Shown here piece by piece: positions 11,100 through 22,985 of a stretch of DNA of 64,000 nucleotides. Position numbers and translations under genes: made by a program. The stretch spans positions 2,542,001 through 2,606,000 of the forward strand of contig JANUWF010001224.1 in NCBI GenBank assembly GCA_026120185.1, in the 5' to 3' direction. The DNA comes from Voacanga thouarsii. Its lineage: Eukaryota > Streptophyta > Magnoliopsida > Gentianales > Apocynaceae. The notes below the pieces were generated by a model. The model saw only the letters and a list, made by a program, of their open reading frames with translations, did not search any database and was not told the DNA's origin. The stretch's first letter is position 1. Each line of letters begins with the position of its first letter.

Positions 11100-13389
11100 G
11101 TTTCAACCATGGCCGTTTTTCTTCTTCCTCCTTGGACGAATCAAGCCTCCTAAGCATGTGGATCTCCTTGAATCTTCATCAAGATTTTCATCAACCAAGT
11201 ATTTCTCTTTAACCTTCTCTTTAATTTTAAAGTCATGTCTTTTAGATATGGATGGAAATGATGGAGTATGATTGGGGTTTGAGTATATTCTTGTGTATGA
11301 AGGAGTTAAGATTGGAGCATGAGGATGTTTTACCATAGTTAAGTTTTATAATATTTCTTGTGGATCGATGTATGTTCTTCATGTCTTGAGTGAGTTTGGA
11401 TGTTTAAGCATAATAGATATTATGTCACATTTGGTGTATAGAGTATTATGCTCTTGTTTTCATTGAAGCCATGTATATGATTATACTTAGTAGAGATTTA
11501 GCCATGTGTAGTAGGTATGGATTTAAGCCTCTATTCATGAATGGAATGGTTTGTTGATTGATGTTGGATTTTATGTTCATGATTATTGTTAGCAATAGGA
11601 GAATTATGATCATGATCTTGTTGATCCGAAGTTATTTTAATTGACCAACTTTATTACGTTAATTAAAATTGATAGCATGATTTCCTTTAAAGATTTCAAA
11701 ACCCTGGGAAGTTGGATTTGGAATATTAAATAGAATAGTAATATTTTAGCCAAACAAATGATATCTTTTATAATATATAAATAATTATAATAATGATAAT
11801 AAATAAAAGCCTATTATATAAATAGTAATGGTAGGGAAAATATTACTCTTATAGGCTATATATTCATAAATACTATTGAAATTTATTTATTTTCTATTGA
11901 TCAAAACTTAATATAATTTATTTATTATTGATTTTATTTATTAATTATTTTCTAAATATTAATTATTAATCAAGAGATTAGTAATAATTTATTATTTATT
12001 TTAATAAAATCATCTAGGACTTAGGACTCTTCATCAATTAAACCCTAATTTATTTATTAATAGCAACACTCAAGATTTATTATCTGAACCTATAACTTAT
12101 TAGTAATTATTTCACAACCCCTAGTTATTTTCACTTATCAAGGTAGACTTATTTTATAAAACCCTTTATCTTCTAGCCTTATAGCTTAGGACATTAGGGT
12201 CATGATTGTAATTAGTTGAATTAGGATTATTTATGGAAGCGAATATGGCTTTACTTTAACCATATGACTTGTGTTTACCCCAGGCGGGGTTAGGTCAATT
12301 TTGGAAGATTTTTAATTAGCTTAAGCAAAGGATCGGGTAAGCTCCTGCATAAAACTTATTTGATGACAAAAGGTTATTATGGCAAGTCAAACGCGAAGTG
12401 TATGGACACTCATTTTGTAAAAGCAATTAAAGACTGTTTCCTTTCTTGTTTTAGTCAAACAAATTATTTGAAAATCAACAAGCAGTTTTGCTCAAACACC
12501 AAACTTTTTCTAAAGCCAACTTTGACACGGGCTTTAGAAACCCTTAATTGCTATTTCCAAATAAAGCAATGTTTTATTAGTTTTTCTCCCAAGTGGGACA
12601 ATAACATTGAGTACCCAATAAGGGTAGGCTAGTAGTACTAGTTTTGAAGAGCAAGAGCGAGTCTTCTGGCAGGAGGCCATCTCCAGAAGATGACTCAACT
12701 TGGAGAAGCGACAGAACTACTTAGTCATGCCGGTCCGAGCTAGCAAGTTTCAGTCATGTTGACTGTATGTTTTCGGAATGGACAACTGATATGTTTGGGT
12801 GTAGAGAAGGAGGAGTATCTTACCCGGTAGGCTATACACCTACCTTTTGTTAGTCTGCACAAAGTGCGGCATTCTGACTGTTATATGGCCATGGGGCCCA
12901 ATGTGTGGTAACCCATGGCTACCCTTTGAGTGGTTGTATTTATTGTACACTTTTATGGTTTGAAAAGAGAAAAATGCCACTCTTTATTTTAATCCTTATT
13001 TCTTGCTTGCCAACACTCTCTCTTATACAATTTTTTACAATCTGCATTCATCAATTGTTTTACCTGAAACACTCAAAGCACACACAAACTTACTTAGATT
13101 TTTATCTCATCACCTTTTATGCCATGTTTTCAAGTCGATTCTGCTGTGGAGATGAGTAGCTATTTTGTTGCCTGCTTTGAAGACATTATGTTATTTATTT
13201 TATGTATTGCTTTGAGAGATGATTGTAAACAATTTATTTTGGGTATGTTCTTGAATTTTAGGTTGTAATAAGTTTAAATTTTAAGATATTGTTTTATTTT
13301 CGTTTGTGTGATGTAGTTATAATAACCCCTTGTCCTTTGGACGGGGCGATATCCCCGGCCCTGATGGGCCTAGGTAGTGGGGTGTTACA

Positions 13390-15120
13390 CTTTTGCTGCC
13401 TCAGATTCAAGTTCTTCTGGGTGTAGATGTACTTCAGACTCTTGTGATCAGTAAACACTTCATATTCTGCTCCATACAGGTAGTGTCCCCATTTCTTTAA
13501 AGCGAATACAATGGCAGCCAACTCTAGATCATGTGTGGGATAATTGACTTCATGAGGCCTCAACTTCCGAGAAGCATAGGCGATCACTTTTCGATCTTGC
13601 ATCAAAACTACTCCCAAACCTTCTTTCGAAGCATCGGTATACAGAGCGTAAGGCTTATCTCCCTCTGGTAGACTTAACAGTGGTATTGTCATCAATCTCC
13701 GTTTCAACTCTTGGAAGCTCTTCTCACATTTTTCACTCCAAACAAATAATACGTCCTTTCTCAGCAGCCGGGTCATAGGTGATGCGAGCGTTGAAAATCC
13801 TTTGATATACCTTCTATAATAACCAGCCAATCCCAAGAAGCTTCGAATCTCAGTGATGTTCTTCAATTGCTTTCAGTCTGAAACTGCTTCAACCTTCGCT
13901 GGATCTACCTTGATTCCATCCTTGGTCACCATGTGGCCAAGAAATGCCACACTATCCAGCCAAAATTCACATTTGCTAAACTTGGTAAAAAGCTTGTGCT
14001 CTCTTAGATTCTCCAATACCAGCTTCAAATGCTCTGCATGATCCTCCGGGCTCTTGGAATAAATGAGTATGTCGTCGATAAAGACCACCACGAACTTGTC
14101 TAAGTAGGGTCGGAATACTCGATGCATCAAATCCATAAATACTGCTAGTGCATTGGTTACCCTGAATAGCATCACAACAAACTCATAGTGACCATATCTT
14201 GTGTTGAAGGCCGTCTTGGGGATATCCTCCTCTTTTATTCTCACTTGATAGTACTCTTGCCTTAGGTCTAGTTTGGAGTAACAATTGGATCCTTGCAACT
14301 GGTCGAACAGCTCGTCAATCAGCAGTAGTGGATACTTATTCTTGATCATCAAGTTGTTCAAGCCCCAATAGTCGATACATAGCCTCAGAGTCTTATCCTT
14401 CTTCTTCACAAACAGCACAGGTGCTCCTCAGGGCGACGTGCTAGGTCTGATGTAACCTTGCTTCACTAACTCTTCTAACTGTTCCTTTAGTTCTTTCAAC
14501 TCTGCTGGTGCCATCCGATATGGAGTCTAGGATACTGGTTCCACTCCTGGAACTAGATCAACGGTGAATTAAACTTCTCAGCTGGGAGGTAGAAAAGTGA
14601 GTTCTGTAGGGAATACATCGGGAAAATCCTTTACTACCTCGATATCCTCCAGAGTGCACTGGTCCTTCGACTTATTTATCACATAAGCTAAATATCCTTG
14701 ACATCCTTGCTTCAACAATTTTTGGGCCTTAGCCACAGCTATCAAATACTTCAATTCCTTTACTCTCTTGTCGTTGAATTCCAACACATCATACCCTGGT
14801 CTAATGAACTAAACTGATTTATTCCTACAGTCTACCCTAGCCCCATGCTTCACTAGCCAATCCATTCTCAATATCAAATCATAATCATCAATATCCAGTA
14901 CTATCAAATCTCCCTCCAAGTTTTCTCTCCCCACTTCAATTTTACAATTTCGCAGATACCTATCTGCTTGCACCATCTTCTCCAAATGTGTACTCACCAA
15001 CAATGTAAAAGGTAGTTCTACTCCATCCCAACCCAAATGATATGCACAGTTCTTGTTTAAATAGGAATGGGTAGATCTAAGGTCTATCAATGCATTAACG
15101 GAACGTCCTTAGATAGTAAA
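13390..15120 (-). pseudogene. pol: Chromovirus protease, reverse transcriptase and RNase H
   Basis: Domains in order on the minus strand. Protease, 15100-14800: the catalytic triplet region reads ALIDLRSTHSYL where the family has DSGSTHS, so the DSG motif is damaged, followed by LILRMDWLVKHGA. RT, about 14560-13873: [45 protein letters not shown] and the catalytic [11 protein letters not shown]. RNase H starts at 13866-13390: [50 protein letters not shown] and [10 protein letters not shown]. Stops fall between protease and RT and after the RT block, so no complete polyprotein can be made. RNase H is cut by the solo LTR and continues at 9139. Confidence 0.9.
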
Positions 15121-15169
15121 CGTACCTTCCACTACTGCCGCATCAACTCCAACCACCTCTCAGTTGAAA

Positions 15170-16312
15170 GCGAAAACTTTTGCTTTCATTTGAGGCTTCG
15201 GTGCTCCACCATCAGATGCTCCTGTGGCATTGGCACGATTGGCCCCCGGGATTTGAGCCGGATTTTCTTGCCCGACTCAATGAAGTTTAGGGCAGACGTT
15301 CCGCAGGTGGTTCGGGTCTCCGCAATGGTAACATTTTCGCTCACCTCCTTTGGACCAACAATTTCTTTCTGTGTGGCCCCTTTTCCCACATTTCCGGCAT
15401 AACAGAAGATTCTACATAGGACCAGCTGGTGTTGTCCAAGCTTGCTTTCCCCGATTCTGCCACTGCTGGTTGGCGGGGTGCTTGTTGGGTTGCTGCCTCT
15501 GGAAAGGTCCTTGCGGTTGCCTTGGCGGCTGGAAAGGTCTCGATGCCATTCTACTGCGGTTCTCATTTTCTGTCCGGGTGGCTGCGTCTACGGCCCCTGA
15601 GTAAGCCGTTGGTAGAGAAGGTGCCAACGCCCTTCTCAACTCCTGCCTTAGCCCCCTTGACAAACTGTCTTGTCCTGTTCTGTTCAGTGTCCACCAACCT
15701 CTTGCAGTACTTTGATAGTTGGGCAAACCGTGCTGCGTACTGAGCTACCGTCATACCTCCCTGCTTTAGATTCTAGAACTCATCTTCCCGCTTCTCCACT
15801 ATCCACTGAGGGATATACTCAGCACTGAATGCTTCCACAAAATTGGCCCATGTCCAGTTTTGATCAATCATCTCCCAATCGTCCTGAACCCGCTATTACC
15901 ATGCCCGAGTTGGGCCCCTCAAACGGAATGCAGCAAACTTCATCATTCGCTCCTCAGTGTACTGAAGTATAGCGAATATGTCTTCCATCTGCTCTATCCA
16001 TTACTCAGCTTTCTGATCCTGCTCAGCTTCTCCCAAGAAAATGGGCGGTTGAAATTTCAGAAACCGCTCTAAAGCTTCGTCCTCTCCCTTGGGATTCCTC
16101 CACTCAGTCAAAGTCTGAAAGATCTCGGCCATCTTGCTGAATACTTGCCCTATTGTCACTTCAACAGGTGCTTCTGAACCCATTTCCAAATCTGGCTCAC
16201 TCCCATTTCCCCGGTTAGGTGACTGCATTTGGGTCGTCTTAACCTCCAGTGCCACAGGTTCTGCCTCTGGAACTTTCCTGCCTGATATGGCTACACGGCG
16301 CTTCGGTGCCAT
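15170..16312 (-). pseudogene. gag: Chromovirus gag with two zinc knuckles
   Basis: Gag begins at the second Met of an open frame, MAPKRRVAISGRK (16312), judged by family start position. It continues through KFQPPIFLGEAE, stops, RMMKFAAFRLRGPTRAW, two more stops and MTVAQYAARFAQLSKYC (15754). After a frameshift near 15650 it reads RPFQPPRQPQGPFQRQQ. Two CX2CX4HX4C knuckles follow: CRKCGKRGHTERNC at about 15400-15360 and CYHCGDPNHLRNVC at about 15330-15290. The nucleic-acid-binding residues of both are kept, but stops and at least one frameshift make gag a pseudogene. Confidence 0.88.
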
Positions 16313-16583
16313 TCTAAACCATACCCAAATGATGAGTTTATGCATTTAATGATTAAATCATTTCGGTTGAGCATGCATTCACATTCAGATTTAAGTAGAA
16401 GAAAATCAAAAGCAAGTTTTGTCTAAAGAATTACATATAAGTTTCTCTCAAATCTTAGAGTACTCAGGTACTCTTATTTGCATAAATTTGAAATTAAATA
16501 AGCAAACAGAAATGAAACTCCTTAACATAGAAGTTTACGAAAAGCAGTAAATAAACATCCTCATCAAACAGCTCTTAGCCCTT

Positions 16584-17060
16584 TTAGTCCTCATCAGAAT
16601 CTTCAAAGTCGACCTCATATAACCATCCCCCAGAATTCTTAACGAAGTCTATCCTAGCCCCACTTGCAAACCCCTCAATTGGCTCTTTCCCAAGTCGCCT
16701 AGAACTCTCCCCGGTCTCAACCTGGTTAGGTGGAGGTATGAAGGAAGGTCTACGTGGAGATTCATAATCTATCTCCCCCGGATCATCACTATCAGCTGAC
16801 AAGTCAACTACGGGACTAGGAGGGTGGGGAACATATTCCATACCAATCTCCTCATCTTCACTATCAGAAACTAAGTCTATCACAAGTATTGGGGGTGGCT
16901 CATTGATCGGGACCTCATCGTCACTGCTATTATCTAAGGGAATAACAGGCTGCGGTGTAGGCTGAGGTGCAGGTTGAGGCACTGGTAGATCTTCTGGGTA
17001 GATAGGGATAGGAGGATGCCATTGCTGCCCTTTCCTTGTAGTTCTAAGCATTCTAACCAT
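16584..17060 (-). CDS. Extra 158-aa acidic ORF upstream of gag with SIM-like motifs
   Basis: This is an uninterrupted ATG-to-stop frame between the primer binding site (17148-17157) and gag (16312), in the element's sense orientation. The basic start (MVRMLRTTRKG) is followed by a Pro-Gln run (residues 27-38) and by hydrophobic cores each followed by acidic and serine residues: VIPLDNSSDDE (39-49), ILVIDLVSDSEDEE (58-71) and VVDLSADSDD (84-93). The tail EVDFEDSDED is acidic. The 58-71 block closely resembles phosphorylation-dependent SUMO-interaction motifs of the VIDLT-DSD-E type. No enzyme fold, membrane segment or signal peptide is seen. It is intact while every other frame of this element is broken. 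Chance survival is possible because it is short. The SUMO link is an inference from motif shape only. Confidence 0.6.
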   Translation of the reverse strand: MVRMLRTTRKGQQWHPPIPIYPEDLPVPQPAPQPTPQPVIPLDNSSDDEVPINEPPPILVIDLVSDSEDEEIGMEYVPHPPSPVVDLSADSDDPGEIDYESPRRPSFIPPPNQVETGESSRRLGKEPIEGFASGARIDFVKNSGGWLYEVDFEDSDED

Positions 17061-17147
17061 CCTACAGCATAAACATGACGGGTTAGATAAAAGATTTGAA
17101 CTTAATAAGGCAGATCATACATTATCAATATTTTCCTAAACCTACGT

Positions 17148-17159
17148 CTCTGATACCGC
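17148..17159 (-). promoter_or_regulatory. Primer binding site (initiator tRNA-Met type)
   Basis: On the minus strand GGTATCAGAG starts three bases after the 5' LTR ends (TGTTACA, AG, then C where the consensus has T). Ten bases match the standard TGGTATCAGAGC site, with the first and last consensus positions changed. Confidence 0.8.
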
Positions 17160-17160
17160 T

Positions 17161-20100
17161 TGTAACACCCCGCTACTTAGGCCCAACAGGGCCGGGGATG
17201 TCACCCCATCTAAAGGACAATGGGTCTTTATAACTAGGTCACACCAATGAAAATAAAAATAAAAAATTTAAAAATTGAACTTATTATAACCCAAAATTCA
17301 GGAACAAAGCTAAAATAAATTGCTCACTATCATCTCTCAAAGCAACATATAAAATAAACAACATACAGTCTTCCAAGAAGGCAGCAAAACTAGCTATTCA
17401 TCTCCACAGTAGAATCGACCTGAAAACATGGTATAAAAGGTGATGAGATAAAAATCTCAGTAAACCTGTGTGTACTTTGAGCATTTCAGGTAAAACAGTT
17501 CATGTGTACAAGTTATAAAAATTGTATAACAGAAAATGCTGGCAAGAAATAAATAAGGATTAAAAATAAAGAGTGGTGTTTAGCTTTTCCAACCATACAT
17601 GTACACAATAAATATAACTACTCAAATAGGTAGCCATGAGCTACCACATGTTGGGCCCCATGACCATATAGCGGTCAGTATGCCACACTTTGTGCAGACT
17701 AACAAAAATGTAGGTGATCGACCTACCGGGTAAGATACTCCTTATTCTCTACACCTAAACAAACCGGTTGTCCATTCCAGAAACACACAGTCCACTTGAC
17801 TGAAACTTGCTAGCAGGGACCGGCATGACTAAGTAGTACTATCGTTTCTCTAAGTTGAGTCATCTTCTGGAGATGACCTCCTGCCAGAAGACTCGCTCTT
17901 GTACTTCAAAACTAGTACTACTAGCCTACCCTTATTGAGTACTCAACGTTGATTGTCCCACTTGGGAGAAAACGGATAAAACATTGATTTACTTGAAAAT
18001 AGCAATTAAAGGTTTTTAAAATTCGTGTCAAAGTGGGTTTTAGAAAGAATTTAGTATTTGTGCAAAATTGCTTGTTTGGTTTTCAAATGATTTGTTTGAC
18101 TGAATAGGAAAGGAAACAGTCATTAATTGCCTTTACAAAATGAGTGTCCATACACTCTGCGTTTAGCTTGCCATAGTAACCTTTTGTCATAAAATAAGTT
18201 TATGCAGGAGCTTACCTGATCCTTTGCTTGCAAATTCACAAATCTTCCAAAGCTGACCTAACCTCGCCTGGGGTAAACACAAGTCATATGGTTATATTCA
18301 AGCTATACTCGCTTCCATAAATAATCTTAGTTCAACTTATTACAATCACAACCCTAATGTCCTAAGCTATAAGACTAGATGATAAAGGGTTTTAAAAAAT
18401 AAGTCTAGCTTGATAAGTGAAAATAATTAGGGGTTGTAAAATAATTACTAATAAGTTATATGTTCAGATAACAAATCTTGAGTGTTGCTATTAATAAATA
18501 AATTAGGGTTTAATTTATGAAGAATCCTAAGTCCTAGATGATATTATTAAAATAAATAATAAATTATTACTAATCTCTTAATTAATACATAAAATAAAAT
18601 AATAAATAAATTTTATTAAATTTTGATCAATAAATAAATTTCAATAGTATTTATGAATATATGACCTACAAGATTAATATTTTACCTATTATTATTATTA
18701 TTTATATAAAAGGCTTTATTTTTTATTATTATTTTATATAAATATTTATTTATATTATTTTTAATTAAAGATATCATTTCTTTGGCTAAAATATCACTAT
18801 TCCAATTAATATTCCAAATCCAACTTCCTAGGGTTTTCGAAATCTTTAGAGGAAATCATAATATTAATTTTAACTAACGTTATAAAATTGGCTAATTAAA
18901 ATAGTTTCAGATCAACAAGGTCATGATCATAATTCCTATTGCTAACAAGAATCATGAACAAATACTCCAACATCAATTAACAAACTATTCTATTCATGAG
19001 TAACGGCTTAAAACTATATCTACTATCACATGGTCAAATCTCTACTAAGCATAATCATATTCATGGCTTCAACAAGAATACAAGAACATAATACCCTACT
19101 CACCAAAGGTGACATAATATCTAGCAAGCTTAAACATCTACACTCACTCAAAACATGAAGAACATGCATCGATCCCAAGAAATATCATAAAACTTAACCA
19201 TGGCAAAACACATACTCAAACCCCAATCATATTCTATCCTTCTCTAACAACATCTAAGAGGCATAATTTTAGAATTAAAGAGAATGTTAAAAAGAAATGC
19301 TTGGTTGATGACAATCTCGATGAAGATTCAAGAAGATCCGCACGCTTAGGAGGCTTGATTCGTCCAAGAAGGGAGAAGAAAAACGGCCATGGATGAAACA
19401 ACCATTTCGGCCGAGAGAGAGAGAGAGAGAGAGAGTATTAGAATATCATGTTAAAGATTGAAGGGAAAGAAAATGAACAAAATTGTTCTTGGTTACCTTG
19501 ATAGAGTTTCTGAGACTTCAAGAAAAATTCTGGTTTTGATCCGTTAGCAGATTTTTTTGTTTTCAGTGTTTGATGTTATAAAATCCAGAAATGAACTCTA
19601 GGGAGTGAGTAGCCGTGATCTGGAGTTTTTGGAAGGGATTGGAGGTGTTTACAGTGGTCTTAGGTTTGAATTAAGCTAGTGTGTGTTCTTGGTGTTCTTG
19701 GAGAAATGGAGAGAATTACAGAGAAAGTTGGACAAAATTGCTGAAAGGTATTGGCCAAATGATTGAGGTATCCTTGTGATTTGATTTTCAGATTAGGGAG
19801 AAGAGGGAAATCTGATTGTTTAAATTTCAAAGGCAGTAATTTATGGAGTGTTTTAAGGTAGAAGATATGGTAAGATGGTTTGATTGATGGAGGTTCTTAG
19901 AAGCTACAATGGCCGACTGATTTGTTGTGGTTTTGTTGAAATGAATGAGAGTTGAAGGGGCTATAGGGTTGGCCGAAGTTCTGAATGTAATGGTGGGATA
20001 ATTTCTGGTTGTTTGAAGCTTAATCCAAGGGAGTTTTCATGGAGTAATTTGCTAGAATTTTGAACTTCAATTAAAAGCTTGATTGGAGTAATTTAAGGAG

Positions 20101-21342
20101 TAATTTAAGGAGTGGCTATGGTGCTCAATCCTGCAGGTCAGTGGAGGAGGGTGATGAAGCTCAATTCATGGTTGACTAAGGTTAACTTCATAGAAGCTTG
20201 AGGTTATTTTCAGACAAGGCTTGAAGAGAGAGAGCAAGGCTGGAATTTTCTGGTTTAATTTTCGAATGGTTTGCTGGAATTTTTGTGTAGTTTTTTCTGC
20301 AATGTTCAAGCTGACTTGTAGAGAGTTTGAAGGGATATTGGAGGGTCCTTTAAGGCTATTTTTCAGCCTTCTTTATGGAGGAAAGACAGAGTTAAATTAC
20401 TGGTTTGAATAGTAGAAGAAATAGCTTTGTTTTTTGCCTACTATGCTGCGAGACTTGCCCAGAATTTTTTTCTGGTTTGCACAGCTTTGTACAATCCGGT
20501 TTTTGGCAAGGAAATTCAGTCTTCAAGCTAAACAAGTTGATCATTTTTCTGGCAGCATTTGAGTAAGAAAAATGGTTGAAGTTTTCGAAAGTTAGGCTGC
20601 CCAAGAATTTGAAAAAATTTCAGATTCCTACCATGAAGAAGATGAACACTATGAAGTGGAGTTTTGAAGGTTCAACCATGGAGATTAATTCTCTTAAAAA
20701 CCTTCCTTAACTCATTCCCAGTTTTTAGTCAAAACTCTATCCTCTAAGAGCCATTTTTGAAATTCCAAGATCAATAAACCTTGCTGAATTTTCTAGAATT
20801 AAAATATGGCTTTGGATAAATTGAACAAACTTAATTGGTAAAGAATTAAGGTAAGCTAGGGAATAAAAAGGACATGAATCCCTTAAGAATTCTTTTAGGG
20901 CATAAGAATAGGATTAGGACATTCCCTTCATGTCTCCTTTAGGACAACACTCCTACTTCTACTTATGACATGCAAGGGACAAAAATATTCTACCTTATAT
21001 AAAATAAAATTTAATCGTGATAAAACTTAATTGGTGAGATTTGAACTCAAGACCTTATGGATTAATTCCAAAGCTCTAACCACTAAACCACAACAACTCT
21101 TGTTCTTATTTTCTCTCCTAAATATTCTTCCTATTCAATCCTCAAGCTATCTTCCTATTTTGACCTCAAACAAAATTACCATTTTACATTTCCTACTCAA
21201 TAAGCACAACTAAGCCTTCTAGACTATAAATTATAATTCTAAAGCACATAAAATCATTTTAAAATATATTTATACATGTAAGAAAATATGATATGCATCC
21301 CGACCCCCTTACTCTAGGGTTGGCTTTAGGTGGGGTTTCACA
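17161..21342 (-). repeat. 5' LTR of the chromovirus
   Basis: 4182 bp, with the same termini and layout as 3210-7458. The (GA)n tract is much shorter here (about 19415-19434). Promoter and start site cannot be fixed by eye. Confidence 0.9.
21037..21090 (-). promoter_or_regulatory. tRNA-like pol III A box and weakened B box in 5' LTR
   Basis: On the minus strand TGGTTTAGTGG is at 21090-21080 and AGTTCAAATCT at 21047-21037, again 32 nt apart. The last B-box base differs from consensus in this copy. Confidence 0.45.
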
Positions 21343-21347
21343 GGAGT

Positions 21348-22451
21348 GCTACAATATGACATTCCTAGTAAGAAGAATTTCGAAAAACTTTTGACTCATA
21401 CTTTTACTTTGAAAGAAAGTAAGAAAGCATCCAGCCAAGAAGTGCATATTACTTGTGTTCTTTCTATGTATGTGTCATGTTCACATTTTTTGCTTTCATT
21501 AAATTGATTCCTAAGATTTGGAAATTTTCCAACATTTGAATCAAACAAAAGAATTGTCCTGTCACAACACAAACTAGCAAATGAAATAAACTAAAGCTTT
21601 TTATTATTGTGAGATAACTTCCTAACTGATAGGATTTGTACCATTTAGCAACATATAAAGGCTGTACAAAAGCATTAGTTTTAGCCCGTCAATTTCAACA
21701 TACACAGAATATCAACAATATAGCATTTGCACAAATTAGAAGTTATAGCTCTCATTCAAAGATGGATAGATTCCATGGCTAGTTGCTCTTCTACTTGTAT
21801 GCAAGACATAATACCTACATATTGATGGGTTTTCTGCGACATAGATAGATCAATCAGCAATCAAGTAATATTTTAAAAGCTTGTAAATCCATTATGAGAA
21901 CTACTCTATTCCATGATTACAATAGTCAAGCTGATCTAGTACTTCAAATGTCAAAGCTAAGAACTTTTCTCTTTTTCTTGTTGCTCTAGAAGTTACTATT
22001 TCAAGAACATTGCTAAAGATTAATATCTCTGTTTTCATAAAAAGACATAAGCAAAACTTCAGTTTTTGAACCACTTTGAAATTGCCTTACAACATCATGC
22101 AATAGAAGTCCATCATCAGGAAAGATGTATTCAATGCACTCCATAGAGCCATCTCTTGACATAAACCATATATCTTAATCTCTAAGACATATTTCCATCT
22201 TAACATTTATCCCACCATCACAAAAAGGTAGCAACATCAATGGTAACTAATAAAAACAATTCTTCTTGCTTCAACTATTTTTGAATAGCATTAACTGTTC
22301 AATAGTACATGCAAAAGGAAAAACTTCTAGTTATTCATCGGTAAGAGGATCAAATTCTATAATAACCTATACATTAACATATTACCACATTTTTTTTTAA
22401 TATTGTGAAACACAAAATAATTATAACATGATTCGGAAGAAATTTTGGGAC
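21348..22451. other. DNA between gypsy and CACTA elements, no gene recognised
   Basis: This is the right flank of the chromovirus insertion. It may be coding-like for a short distance (about 21348-21480), but I recognise no family. The rest is AT-rich and without signature. Confidence 0.35.
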
Positions 22452-22580
22452 AACCACTACAAGAAAAAAGCGCTTTCTTGATGCGAAAAAGTGTCAAGAC
22501 AATAGGTCTTTAGTGATGCTTTTGACGTTATGATGCTTTGGAACAACGTCGTCCAAAATCGAGTCACAATAGGTATTATG

Positions 22581-22850
22581 TTGTGACGCTTTATAGGCAT
22601 TAGTAAAAGTGTCATGTTCTGACACTAATTAGCGTCACAATAACTCCTGTATTATGACACTTTAAAAGCATCAAGAAAAATATCATGTAATGACACCATT
22701 TAGCATCACAATAGGTTCTGTGATGCTTTAAAACCGTCAGGAAAAATGTCATATTATGACACTATTTTACGCCACAATAATTGTTGTGACGCTTAAAAGT
22801 GTAAGGAAAATTTTCATATTATGACACCACTTAGCGTCACAATAGGTGTT
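22581..22850. repeat. Four imperfect 65-70 bp tandem subterminal repeats
   Basis: Copies start near 22581, 22651, 22718 and 22783. Each runs from a TGACGCTTT-like start through a GTGTCA-like centre to TAGCGTCACAATA. Every unit carries TGACGC/GCGTCA motifs in both orientations. Subterminal arrays of this kind are the transposase-binding regions of CACTA elements. A looser set of the same motifs is at 25690-25890. Confidence 0.75.
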
Positions 22851-22985
22851 ATAATACAACAATAAAATATGTTATTATAGTAGTTATACTTGACACTTTA
22901 TAGTGTCACTATAAGTTCTAAAGAATGCATTTTAAATGTGTCAGCATAGATTCCTTTAATTAACATCTTTTTGTGTGTCATGATA

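Larger units (their letters stand above)
9145..13389 (+). mobile_element. Solo LTR of the same gypsy family, inserted in pol in opposite orientation
   Basis: 4245 bp running from TGTGAAACCCC to GGGGTGTTACA, the reverse complement of the flanking element's LTRs as they lie in the window. It interrupts RNase H between LNLRQ (13400) and RRWMEF (9139). The flanking 5-mers are CCTTC (9140-9144) and CTTTT (13390-13394): three of five bases match, and both mismatches are C-to-T transitions. The break falls exactly in a continuous reading frame. There is no internal region, so it is a solo LTR formed by LTR-LTR recombination after insertion. Confidence 0.85.
3210..21342 (-). mobile_element. Ty3/gypsy chromovirus, Tekay/Del-like, decayed
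   Basis: This is a complete LTR retrotransposon of 18.1 kb read on the minus strand. LTRs at 17161-21342 (5') and 3210-7458 (3') share the termini TGTGAAACCCC and GGGGTGTTACA. The flanks GAAGT (3205-3209) and GGAGT (21343-21347) form a 5-bp target duplication with one mismatch. A primer binding site complementary to initiator tRNA-Met and a polypurine tract sit next to the LTRs. The order gag, protease, RT, RNase H, integrase with a chromodomain-like tail is that of chromoviruses; the long LTRs and the RT sequence suggest the Tekay (Del) lineage. Gag and pol carry many stops and frameshifts. Without the nested solo LTR the internal region is about 5.5 kb. Confidence 0.9.

Noticed and set aside
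13853..14041. Plus-strand frames opposite to RT, integrase and gag of the chromovirus (also 8433-8633, 8612-8935, 15067-15743)
   Set aside because: They are antisense shadows of recognised pol and gag domains.
22581..22850. CRISPR-like array
   Set aside because: The repeats are tandem, imperfect and without unique spacers, inside a CACTA transposon of a plant genome.
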